DNA from: Anaerolineales bacterium
GTDB taxonomy: Bacteria; Chloroflexota; Anaerolineae; 4572-78; J111
Direction of reading: 5' to 3'
Length of the DNA: 5,392 nt
Assembly: GCA_012032575.1 (NCBI GenBank)
Contig: JAAUSP010000538.1
Coordinates: 1-5,392 of the forward strand
Under the pieces are notes generated by a model, which saw nothing but the letters and a program-made list of their open reading frames with translations, was not told where the DNA came from and did no database searches. Each line of letters starts with the position of its first letter. The stretch's first letter is position 1. The position numbers and the translations under genes are program-made. Shown piece after piece: positions 1 through 5,392 of this stretch.

Positions 1-57
1 GAGGGAGGATGGGTGGGGAGAGGGTCTATTTACGAGGATAAGACCTTTACTTCTGCC
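1..57. other. Sequence downstream of glyQS, no gene seen
   Basis: Follows the glyQS TAG stop (58-60). It holds a weak GGTCT/AGACC stem (23-27 with 41-45) without a U-tract and a purine-rich plus-strand end (GGGTGGGGAGAGGG). Nothing else can be supported. Confidence 0.5.
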
Positions 58-3000
58 CTAAAACCCCTGCAACTCGCTAAAATCCGCGTATCCCTTCGTC
101 AAATCCCGGATATCTTGCAGCAGCGCCAACCGGTTTTGCCGCACCGATTCATCCTCGGCCATGACCATGACGGCCTCAAAAAAGGTATTGATGGGCTTGA
201 TGAGCGTTTCGCGCAGGCTGCCAATCACCGCCGCCAGCGTCGAGGCCGGGGACAGGCTGGCCGCAGCCCGCTGGTAAGCGGCGTAAAGCTCTTTTTCGGC
301 GGCTTCGGTGAAACGTTCCGGCTGCACAATGTAGCGTTCGCCCACGCTGCGTACAATGCGGACGCAGCGGGCATAGGCGTTGAGGGTTTCCGGCCAATCG
401 GGGCGGCGGGTCGCCTCGGTCAAATCGCGGGCGGCGGCCAGGGCCAGCCAGGGATTGTCGCCGCGCTCGGCCAGCACCGCCTGGACGACATCGTGGGGCA
501 GGTTATATTCGTCTCTCAGCACCCCTTCCAGCCGCCGCTTCACAAATTCCGCCGTTTCGGCCAACGATTGAGCCGACACCTCCACCGGCATCAGTGCTGC
601 CGCCAGCCGCAGCCCCTCGGCGATGCTGAAACTTGTTTCGGTTTCCAGCAAATTTGTCACCAGGGCCAGGGCATCCCGGCGCAGGGCAAACGGATCGGCG
701 GAACCGGTCGGCGCTTTGCCGACGGCAAACAGGCCGCACAAGCTGTCGAGCCGGTTGGCCAGATTGAGCGCCAGGCCCGGCTGGCTGAGCTGCGCATGCG
801 GCAGTTTGGTCTGCGGATAATAATGCTCGACAATGGCCGCGGCCACCGCTTCCGTCTCGCCGGAGAGCTTGGCGTATTCATAGCCCATAATCCCCTGCAA
901 GCTGGTCAATTCGACCACCATGTGGGTGGCTAAATCGGCTTTGCACAGGCGGGCCGCCCGCTCGACCGTTTTGATGTCGGCGGCAGTAAGTTGCAGCCGC
1001 TCGCCAATTTGCGGGGCCAGCGTTTCCAGCCGGCGGCTCTTGTCCAGCATCGAGCCAAGCCGCTCCTGGAAAATCAACGTTCCCAGGCGGGGCAAAAATT
1101 CTTCCAGCTTCTTCTCGGTGTCGGCCTTGAAGAAAAATTCGGCGTCGGCGTAGCGGGCGCGCAGCACGCCTTCATTGCCCCGGCGCACCATGTCGAGATA
1201 CTCCTTGCCCCCATTGCGCACGCCGATAAAATAGGGCAGCAGGGAGCCATCGGTCTTGACCACCGGGAAGTAGCGCTGGTGTTTTTTCATCACCGTCGTC
1301 AGCACCGGCTGAGGCAGGTCGAGATACTTTTCCTCAAAATGGCCCAGGAAAGCGGTCGGATGCTCGACCAGATGGGTCACTTCTGCCAGCAAAGCCGGTT
1401 CGTCCGACACCCGCCCGCCGGCTTCGGCGGCAATCAGGCCAAGCTGCTGCTCGACTTCAGCCCGGCGCGCGTCGGGGTCCACCATCACCCGGTGGGTTTG
1501 CATGGTCGTCAGGTAGGCCGCAGCGCTGGCAATCTCGATTTCGGGCGAGCCTTCCGGACGCAGTCCGCGGGTGAGGCGTCCACTGACCAGGCCGGCATAT
1601 TCAAACGGGATCACCTGATCGCCCCACAGCGCCACCAGCCAGCGAATGGGCCGGCTGTAAACCGTTTTGGCGATACTTTCCCCCACCTGGGCCGAGGCCA
1701 GCCAGCGCATAGATTTGCCAAAGCTGATACTGCGAATAAAATCGGGCAAGGCTTCAGCCAGCGCTTCGGGTGTGGGTCGTCCGGCGGTGCGCACGGTTGC
1801 CACGACATACTGGCCGCCGTCCATATCGCGGGTTTCCAGGGTTGACACGTCCACCCCCTTGCCACGAGCGAACCCTTCGGCGGCTTTGGTCGGCTTGCCT
1901 GCCGCATCGAAAGCTACCTTGGCCGAGGGGCCGCGCACCACCTCTTCCAAATCCTGCTGGCGCGGGGCCAATCCTTCCACCAGCACCGCCAAATGGCGCG
2001 GTGTGCCCACTACCCGCAGCTTATCGTAACTGAGGCGCAGCCCGGCCAAAAACTTCGGAGCCGCTTCCTGCAAATAGGCCAGCGCATCGTTGACATCGTG
2101 CGACGGCAGCTCCTCAGAACCAATCTCCAGCAGGAAATCCTGAGCAGATTGAACGTTGAACGTTGAACGTTGAACGTTCAACGTTGAACGCTCCGGCATG
2201 TATTTCAACAACGGAAAACCGGCCTTCTCCCGCTGCTCGACAAAGGCTTTGGCGACATCGTGAGACATGCGGCGCATGCGGGCAAAATAACCGGCCCGCT
2301 CGGTCACACCGATGGCTCCGCGTGTATCAAGAATGTTGAAGGTGTGGGAGCATTTGAGCACATAATCGTGGGCCGGAATGACCAGACCGTGCTGCAAACA
2401 GCGTTTCGACTCCGCTTCGTAGAAGTTGTAGGCCGATTTCATGCCTTCGACATCGGCCACATTAAAATCGTACTCGCAGTGCTCGATTTCCTGGCGCAGT
2501 AAAATATCGCCGTAGGTCTGGCGGCCATCCCAATCAATTTCCCAGACCCGCTCGACGCCTTGCAGGTACATGGCGATGCGTTCCAGCCCATAGGTCAACT
2601 CCACCGCCACCGGGTCGAGCGGAAAGCCGCCGGACTGCTGAAAATAGGTGTACTGGCTGATTTCCATCCCATCCAGCCAGACCTCCCAACCCAGCCCCCA
2701 CGCGCCCAGGGCCGGGCTTTCCCAGTTATCCTCGACAAAACGGATGTCGTGCTCTTCGCGTTTAATGCCGATGGCAAACAGGCTGTTGAGGTAAAGCTCC
2801 TGCGGATTGCCGGGGTCGGGCTTGAGAATCACCTGGTATTGGTGGTGCATCTGCATGCGGTTGGGGTTGTCGCCAAAACGGCCGTCGTCGGGCCGGAAGG
2901 ACGGCTCGACGTAGCCCACCAGCCACGGCTCCGGTCCCAACACCCGCAGAATCGTGCCGGGGTTGGCCGTACCCGCCCCCACCGACTCGTGGTAGGGCTG

Positions 3001-3078
3001 CCAGATAGTCGCGCCCTGGTCGGCCCAGTATTTTTCCAGGGTCATAATGATTTGTTGAAAGTTTAGGGGTTTGGACAT
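58..3078 (-). CDS. glyQS: Glycyl-tRNA synthetase, fused alpha and beta subunits
   Basis: Charges tRNA-Gly with glycine using ATP in the cytoplasm. The 1006-residue product joins the two chains of bacterial-type GlyRS. Residues 1-296 are the alpha subunit, the class II catalytic part: R62[12 protein letters not shown] is followed by HQYQVILKP (79-87), the motif 2 region, with GLERIAMY (164-171) and [11 protein letters not shown] (247-257) after it. From about 314 the beta subunit begins with [12 protein letters not shown]. An HD-like region with [10 protein letters not shown] (from 712) and LQGIMG follows, and the typical beta end ADFSEL closes the chain. In E. coli, separate alpha (303 aa) and beta (689 aa) chains add up to nearly this length, so the fusion looks complete. 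Residues 297-310 ([14 protein letters not shown]) are foreign linker encoded by a heptamer repeat. The ATG is chosen for its GAGGAG ribosome site and the usual [11 protein letters not shown] start. No frameshift is seen. Identity is near certain. Confidence 0.97.
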   Translation of the reverse strand: MSKPLNFQQIIMTLEKYWADQGATIWQPYHESVGAGTANPGTILRVLGPEPWLVGYVEPSFRPDDGRFGDNPNRMQMHHQYQVILKPDPGNPQELYLNSLFAIGIKREEHDIRFVEDNWESPALGAWGLGWEVWLDGMEISQYTYFQQSGGFPLDPVAVELTYGLERIAMYLQGVERVWEIDWDGRQTYGDILLRQEIEHCEYDFNVADVEGMKSAYNFYEAESKRCLQHGLVIPAHDYVLKCSHTFNILDTRGAIGVTERAGYFARMRRMSHDVAKAFVEQREKAGFPLLKYMPERSTLNVQRSTFNVQSAQDFLLEIGSEELPSHDVNDALAYLQEAAPKFLAGLRLSYDKLRVVGTPRHLAVLVEGLAPRQQDLEEVVRGPSAKVAFDAAGKPTKAAEGFARGKGVDVSTLETRDMDGGQYVVATVRTAGRPTPEALAEALPDFIRSISFGKSMRWLASAQVGESIAKTVYSRPIRWLVALWGDQVIPFEYAGLVSGRLTRGLRPEGSPEIEIASAAAYLTTMQTHRVMVDPDARRAEVEQQLGLIAAEAGGRVSDEPALLAEVTHLVEHPTAFLGHFEEKYLDLPQPVLTTVMKKHQRYFPVVKTDGSLLPYFIGVRNGGKEYLDMVRRGNEGVLRARYADAEFFFKADTEKKLEEFLPRLGTLIFQERLGSMLDKSRRLETLAPQIGERLQLTAADIKTVERAARLCKADLATHMVVELTSLQGIMGYEYAKLSGETEAVAAAIVEHYYPQTKLPHAQLSQPGLALNLANRLDSLCGLFAVGKAPTGSADPFALRRDALALVTNLLETETSFSIAEGLRLAAALMPVEVSAQSLAETAEFVKRRLEGVLRDEYNLPHDVVQAVLAERGDNPWLALAAARDLTEATRRPDWPETLNAYARCVRIVRSVGERYIVQPERFTEAAEKELYAAYQRAAASLSPASTLAAVIGSLRETLIKPINTFFEAVMVMAEDESVRQNRLALLQDIRDLTKGYADFSELQGF
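2149..2190. repeat. Six tandem TTGAACG heptamers inside glyQS
   Basis: Six directly abutting 7-bp units read on the plus strand. Five are TTGAACG and the fifth (2177-2183) is TTCAACG. The variant unit creates the perfect 10-bp palindrome TGAACGTTCA. The array is 42 bp, so it keeps the reading frame, and it encodes two 7-residue repeats ([14 protein letters not shown]) at residues 297-310 of the synthetase. It lies precisely between the last alpha residues (KYMPE) and the first beta residues ([10 protein letters not shown]). Similar peptides of the [13 protein letters not shown] kind are, from memory, widespread repeat-derived translations in environmental bacteria; I could not check this here. 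Confidence 0.93.
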
Positions 3079-3081
3079 CTT

Positions 3082-3087
3082 CTCCTC
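3082..3087 (-). promoter_or_regulatory. Ribosome binding site of glyQS
   Basis: On the minus strand AAAGAGGAGAAG directly precedes the ATG at 3078. GAGGAG is a good Shine-Dalgarno match with a rather short gap of 3 nt (5 nt if AGGA is taken as the core). It fixes the glyQS start. Only about 8 nt separate it from the outer arm of the CACAGAT palindrome. Confidence 0.75.
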
Positions 3088-3095
3088 TTTAATTT

Positions 3096-3174
3096 TAGGA
3101 CACAGATAAACACAGATTGCACAGATTGTTTATAATTTTTTTAATCTGGGTTTATCTGTGCAATCTGTGTCCTA
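3096..3174. repeat. CACAGAT palindromic element, glyQS-proximal copy
   Basis: Imperfect inverted repeat of 79 bp. The left arm starts TAGGACACAGAT (3096-3107) and the right arm ends with its exact complement (3163-3174), giving 12 perfect terminal pairs. The left arm holds CACAGAT at 3101, 3111 and 3120. The right arm holds ATCTGTG at 3154 and 3163, plus a degenerate ATCTGGG at 3144. Units are 9-10 bp apart. The centre is A/T-rich. As RNA it would fold into a long hairpin with small internal loops. It lies between the GxxExxP gene, whose TAG stop is the last three bases of the right arm read on the minus strand, and the glyQS ribosome site. There is no U-run directly after the stem, so a terminator role is unproven. 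Confidence 0.92.
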
Positions 3175-3579
3175 TTTTCTTGTCCAGGCTAAAGAGCCTT
3201 TGCGTTCGTTGTCGAAGGTTTTGCGTTTGGTTTCAGCTTTAGGGCCGAAGTTGAGCAGTAGACCAACTTCAATGGTGGTGGCTTTGAGATAGTTGAGCAG
3301 TTGCGCTTCGTGTTCCGGCAAAAGCTGACTCACTGCCTTCAATTCAAGAATTACCACTTCATTAACCACAATGTCGGCAAAATACTCGCCGACTTCTACG
3401 CCCTCGTAGTAAACCTTAATGGGATAGGGAGATTTTACCGCCAATCCCAGTTTTGCCAGTTCCAACACCAGAGCGTTTTGATACACTTTTTCGGTAAAGC
3501 CATAACCGAGCGTGTTATACACTTTAAAGAACGCTCCGATAATTTGGTGGGTCAGGTTGGCGTGTTTGCTTTCAGTCAT
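3172..3579 (-). CDS. GxxExxP family protein (PD-(D/E)XK nuclease-like)
   Basis: A 135-residue protein of the GxxExxP / PDDEXK_3 family. The family signature is seen as LGYGFTEKVYQNAL (G27, E30, Y33). A nuclease-like core follows: D69 in YFADIVV, then E79-L-K81 in ILELKAV, the D...ExK arrangement of PD-(D/E)XK enzymes. LPEHEAQLLNYLKA (87-100) and LLLNFGPK are also typical. The tail is basic (KRKTF..ERK). No signal peptide or membrane segment is seen. Molecular function is not established for the family; DNA binding or cleavage is inferred from the fold. The ATG at 3579 is chosen for the AAGGAA ribosome site. The frame stays open 14 codons further, but those codons are the CACAGAT repeat and give MFICEICVLT-type translation. 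The stop TAG lies in the downstream repeat. The gene is therefore tightly boxed between two palindromic elements. Confidence 0.88.
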   Translation of the reverse strand: MTESKHANLTHQIIGAFFKVYNTLGYGFTEKVYQNALVLELAKLGLAVKSPYPIKVYYEGVEVGEYFADIVVNEVVILELKAVSQLLPEHEAQLLNYLKATTIEVGLLLNFGPKAETKRKTFDNERKGSLAWTRK

Positions 3580-3584
3580 GGCAT

Positions 3585-3590
3585 TTCCTT
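3585..3590 (-). promoter_or_regulatory. Ribosome binding site of the GxxExxP gene
   Basis: AAGGAA on the minus strand stands 5 nt before the ATG at 3579. It decides against the upstream in-frame ATG at 3621, which lies in repeat DNA. Another ATG at 3584 is out of frame and stops at once (ATG CCA TGA). Confidence 0.65.
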
Positions 3591-3594
3591 TTGT

Positions 3595-3677
3595 TAGGAC
3601 ACAGATTTCACAGATGAACACAGATTAAAATAAAAAGAAAAATCTGTGCGATCTGTGCGCTTCGAGTCTGTGTCCTA
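3595..3677. repeat. CACAGAT palindromic element, upstream copy
   Basis: Second inverted repeat of the same family, 83 bp. The left arm TAGGACACAGAT (3595-3606) pairs with GTCTGTGTCCTA (3666-3677), with one mismatch or wobble at the inner end. The left arm carries CACAGAT at 3600, 3609 and 3619. The right arm carries ATCTGTG at 3642 and 3651 and GTCTGTG at 3666, with a short extra stretch (GCGCTTCGA) before the last one. The centre is A-rich (TTAAAATAAAAAGAAAAA). It stands directly before the ribosome site of the GxxExxP gene and cuts off a small upstream reading frame. Confidence 0.92.
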
Positions 3678-3756
3678 TCCACATCTCTCCAACGGTTGAA
3701 TTATCGGCGGCCAGGTATTGTTCCAGGCGTTTTACTTTTTCCAGAGTAGAGAACAA
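3625..3756 (-). pseudogene. 5' remnant of a small unknown gene, cut by the CACAGAT element
   Basis: A 43-codon frame with a TTG start at 3756, 8 nt after a perfect AAGGAG. The first 26 residues (FSTLEKVKRLEQYLAAD, then NSTVGEMW) look like a real, helical, charged N-terminus. From 3678 on the frame runs into the palindromic repeat and reads nonsense until a TAA at 3625-3627. An in-frame TAA lies 4 codons before the TTG, so the start cannot be further up. The peptide recalls N-termini of small toxin-antitoxin-linked proteins (LEKxKRLEQYL), but that is memory and weak. The rest of the gene is not on the other side of the cassette, because only 17 nt remain there before glyQS, so material has been lost. 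Confidence 0.45.
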
Positions 3757-3764
3757 AACGGCAA

Positions 3765-3770
3765 CTCCTT
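3765..3770 (-). promoter_or_regulatory. Ribosome binding site of the second remnant
   Basis: AAGGAG on the minus strand, 8 nt before the TTG at 3756 and 10 nt after the stop codon of the preceding short frame. The good spacing supports the TTG as a real former start and suggests the two remnants once belonged to one operon. Confidence 0.5.
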
Positions 3771-3780
3771 GTTAAGTTTC

Positions 3781-3873
3781 TCAATCCAAGAACAGGATTA
3801 ACTCGCTGATATGACAGCGTTGGCAGAAAGTGGTGAGTTGAGGGTTGGGTAGTTTAATTTTGGTTTGAGTCAT
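3781..3873 (-). pseudogene. Truncated MNT-type nucleotidyltransferase gene (5' end only)
   Basis: A 30-residue frame beginning MTQTKIKLPNPQLTTF and continuing CQRCHISELILFLD before TGA. The stretch FCQRxxIxELxLF is how many small minimal nucleotidyltransferases (the MNT antitoxin partner of HEPN toxins) begin, just before their catalytic GS and DxD residues. Here the frame ends right after LF, so the whole catalytic site is missing. The ATG at 3873 has an almost ideal ribosome site (GGAGGTGAT, gap 5 nt), unusual for a chance frame. It overlaps the last codons of the HNH gene by 20 nt, so it was probably translated from the same message. The family call rests on the motif alone. The frame may still be translated into a short peptide. 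Confidence 0.55.
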
Positions 3874-5308
3874 TGCTTATCACCTCCGCATTTTTCCGCC
3901 AATCATCAGCCTTTATCCAAGTATTGGTTCCAGGCAGTTGCAATTGCCAATCTAGCCAACCGTTCCTTGAATATCCAACAATAGCTTTTGAAGCCGTAGA
4001 AAATGACGAGAACTGCCCTTTCCGAGGGACAACAAGTTGACCTTTTGAAATTTTACCTTCATGCAACTTGCCTTTATACCTGAAGTGACACAATGTACCA
4101 TCAGGTATGAACTCAAGCTCTTTTTTGATTATTTTACTTTCAACAATAGCGGAGGTTTTGGCTTGGGGAGGAAATTGGTTGATGGATAGGGCAGCCGAAT
4201 TACTGACCGCCGTAGGCGAGTGTGGTATAGAATATTCTGGACCCAGTTGATAATCCGACGAGTTAATTTTGATCGCCGTTAAGGTATGGAAACCAGCCTC
4301 GCGAATTTGCCTGACCAAATTTTCAAGATGGGGTCTAAGCCAGTGCGGATTGTTTGCCGGGTACAGTAAAACGTGCCACTTTTCTAAATTTATGTTAATC
4401 GAGTCCACCGCAGAGCATTGATAAAAGAAATTTATTCTCCGGCGAAGATATCTTTCCCATTCTTTATTATCACGCACTTTTTCATCTTGGGGTGGAGCAA
4501 AATCGAGAAATTCTGACGATGATGAAGTTTTATAATCTTGAAATTCGTGACCTTGAAAATTGATAGTCTGGTCACTCTTGATTGCATTGCAAGTTCTGCA
4601 AAGGATTTGTAAGTTATCAATCTTTGATAAACCACCCTTGGACAAGGGAACAATGTGGTCTATTTGAAAATGAATTTTGTATTTGCTCTGAAGGCCACAA
4701 CAGGCGCAAGTAACTGAACCGGATAGATTGGTATGTTTAGCGAACACACCATCGTGCAGATTTCGCCAATACGCACGATGAGTCTTGATAATCTCTGATA
4801 AAGGAAGCCGAGCAATATCTACCTCATCAAATTTTATCTGAATTTCCTTGCGTTCTTCTGGTTTAGGCCCCCACAATTTTTCTTCTTCAATGCTTAACTG
4901 GCGGATAAAATAATCTTTCCTATATCCGAACAACACCCGCCAAAAACCATTCTCATCATTCCATAACGATTCAATATACTCGGGCTTGTCTTTTACCCGT
5001 AAGTGCTCAAATATATACCTTGCTTCTTTAGCTAAGTCGCATTTTTCACGATCTTCAAATTTCAAAAAAGTAGGAAAAACATCTTTTTGGGCATAGTAAC
5101 GAAGAATATCTTTGACATCCTGATCACGATAACCAGGCAGTACATTGTCATACCCGGCAAAATATTCAGCTATGACAAACTCCCAAAGAACATCCAGCTC
5201 TTCGTCGGTCAAATCCTCCACCTCGGCTAAACCAGCTTCCTTAAATAATGTCTCAAGCTCGTTGATAAAATCGCGATAGACTTGTTGGATATGATCAAAA
5301 ACAAGCAC
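3854..5308 (-). CDS. HNH endonuclease with C-terminal RAMA-like domain
   Basis: A 484-residue protein without signal or membrane segments. Residues 1-165 are mostly helical, rich in acidic and aromatic residues, and not recognised. The centre is an HNH nuclease with zinc ligands: C201-x-x-C204, H213, the catalytic D217-H218 in IDHIVPLSKGG, N232 in DNLQILC, then C237-x-x-C240 followed by N241 and K244. Residues 305-350 (KWHVLLYPANNPHWLRP) form an unassigned segment. Residues 402-472 (DGTLCHFRYKGK, GQFSSFSTASKAIVG, NGWLDWQL, ADDWRK) resemble the RAMA domain, found in restriction and methylase proteins and thought to read modified DNA. Inference: a defence nuclease, possibly modification-dependent. 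All nuclease residues are present, so it looks active. The start is GTG at 5308 with only a weak ribosome site; the frame is open further up to a TAG at 5372-5374 without a better start. It is markedly AT-richer than glyQS, which suggests transfer. The 3' end overlaps the MNT remnant by 20 nt. Confidence 0.87.
   Translation of the reverse strand: MLVFDHIQQVYRDFINELETLFKEAGLAEVEDLTDEELDVLWEFVIAEYFAGYDNVLPGYRDQDVKDILRYYAQKDVFPTFLKFEDREKCDLAKEARYIFEHLRVKDKPEYIESLWNDENGFWRVLFGYRKDYFIRQLSIEEEKLWGPKPEERKEIQIKFDEVDIARLPLSEIIKTHRAYWRNLHDGVFAKHTNLSGSVTCACCGLQSKYKIHFQIDHIVPLSKGGLSKIDNLQILCRTCNAIKSDQTINFQGHEFQDYKTSSSSEFLDFAPPQDEKVRDNKEWERYLRRRINFFYQCSAVDSININLEKWHVLLYPANNPHWLRPHLENLVRQIREAGFHTLTAIKINSSDYQLGPEYSIPHSPTAVSNSAALSINQFPPQAKTSAIVESKIIKKELEFIPDGTLCHFRYKGKLHEGKISKGQLVVPRKGQFSSFSTASKAIVGYSRNGWLDWQLQLPGTNTWIKADDWRKNAEVISNDSNQN
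3879..3887 (-). promoter_or_regulatory. Very strong ribosome binding site of the MNT remnant
   Basis: GGAGGTGAT on the minus strand matches the 16S anti-Shine-Dalgarno sequence over nine bases and stands 5 nt before the ATG at 3873. It lies inside the 3' end of the HNH gene. It is the best ribosome site in the window, although the frame it serves is only 30 codons long. Confidence 0.75.
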
Positions 5309-5309
5309 C

Positions 5310-5392
5310 TCACAATTCTTTTCGAGTGAATTTCCATTTTCTAGCAGTTTGTCGGAGAGAACAATTCTGCACTACTGAAAATAATGATAAAG
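5310..5392 (-). other. Upstream edge: possible tail of another gene
   Basis: One minus-strand frame is open from the window edge to a TGA at 5310-5312, one base before the GTG of the HNH gene (TGA-G-GTG). It would end QTARKWKFTRKEL. A 26-codon open stretch is expected by chance fairly often, so this is only a hint of an upstream gene coupled to the HNH gene. No convincing promoter was seen in this AT-rich stretch. Confidence 0.15.

Larger units (their letters stand above)
3096..3677 (-). mobile_element. Candidate cassette: palindrome, GxxExxP gene, palindrome
   Basis: The GxxExxP gene is enclosed by two related palindromic elements, so the core TAGGACACAGA occurs four times (3096 and 3595 forward, 3174 and 3677 reversed). 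Only a few bases lie between the gene and each repeat, and the stop codon is inside one. The upstream element interrupts a short coding frame (3756-3625), which points to insertion or rearrangement. No clear target duplication is seen at the outer edges, and no transposase is present. That this 582-bp unit moves as one piece is inference; the two repeats could also have arrived separately or have served as recombination sites. Confidence 0.4.

Noticed and set aside
23..45. Possible terminator after glyQS
   Set aside because: Only a 5-bp GGTCT/AGACC stem with a 13-nt loop and no U-tract on the minus strand.
13..933. Long plus-strand open frame of 306 codons opposite the 3' part of glyQS
   Set aside because: It is antisense to the clearly conserved GlyRS beta region, has low-complexity G/R/Q/H-rich composition and no recognisable domain. 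Such long antisense frames are common opposite GC-rich genes.
991..1845. Plus-strand open frame of 284 codons
   Set aside because: Also lies wholly opposite glyQS, with the same antisense-type composition and no convincing start context.
2149..2190. CRISPR-like or 7-bp binding-site array
   Set aside because: Units abut without spacers and sit inside coding sequence; a tandem or REP-type repeat fits better.
2560..3066. Plus-strand frame of 168 codons opposite the catalytic alpha region
   Set aside because: Covers the conserved class II motifs on the other strand, so the minus-strand gene explains the open frame.
3120..3165. TTGCAC / TATAAA as a sigma-70 promoter for glyQS on the minus strand
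   Set aside because: The gap between the two boxes is about 23 nt, well above the usual 16-18, and the boxes are repeat sequence.
3301..3597. Plus-strand frame of 98 codons opposite the GxxExxP gene
   Set aside because: The minus-strand frame carries family motifs and a good ribosome site; this one has neither.
3096..3677. Classical insertion sequence
   Set aside because: No transposase, no visible target duplication, and the inverted repeats form separate palindromes at each end, not a single terminal pair.
4432..4653. Minus-strand frame of 73 codons within the HNH gene
   Set aside because: Overlaps the zinc and HNH core in another frame and shows no features of its own.

Overview
The window carries one housekeeping gene and, upstream of it on the same (minus) strand, a patch of accessory DNA. 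All supported genes lie on the minus strand, so transcription runs from high to low coordinates: HNH endonuclease (5308-3854), two short gene remnants (3873-3625), a small GxxExxP-family nuclease-like gene (3579-3172), then a fused glycyl-tRNA synthetase (3078-58).

The synthetase gene is GC-rich. The HNH gene is clearly AT-rich and the stretch between them is mixed, which suggests a laterally acquired or fast-turnover region next to a core gene. The organism is a bacterium using the bacterial alpha/beta type of GlyRS, here fused into one chain. The mix of a GxxExxP gene, palindromic CACAGAT-type repeats and TTGAACG-type heptamer repeats is what I would expect of an environmental lineage rich in such repeats, such as Chloroflexota (Anaerolineae). 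That assignment is inference from memory and is not proven by the sequence.

Three things stand out. (1) The GxxExxP gene is bracketed by two palindromic elements built from CACAGAT units, all four outer arms starting with the same TAGGACACAGA core. One element supplies the gene's stop codon, and the apparent N-terminal extension of its frame is only translated repeat. The whole looks like a compact repeat-nuclease-repeat cassette. (2) Six tandem heptamers sit inside glyQS exactly at the alpha/beta junction. The 42 bp keep the frame and add 14 residues of linker. (3) The HNH protein appears to end in a RAMA-like domain, which makes it a candidate modification-sensing restriction enzyme. Just downstream, with very good ribosome binding sites, lie the 5' ends of two small genes that look like debris of a toxin-antitoxin-like locus. 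The first resembles the N-terminus of MNT-type nucleotidyltransferases, cut off at the LFGS motif. The second is cut off by the CACAGAT element.

There is no RNA gene, CRISPR array or convincing terminator. No clear promoter was found, including for glyQS, whose leader is almost entirely repeat DNA.
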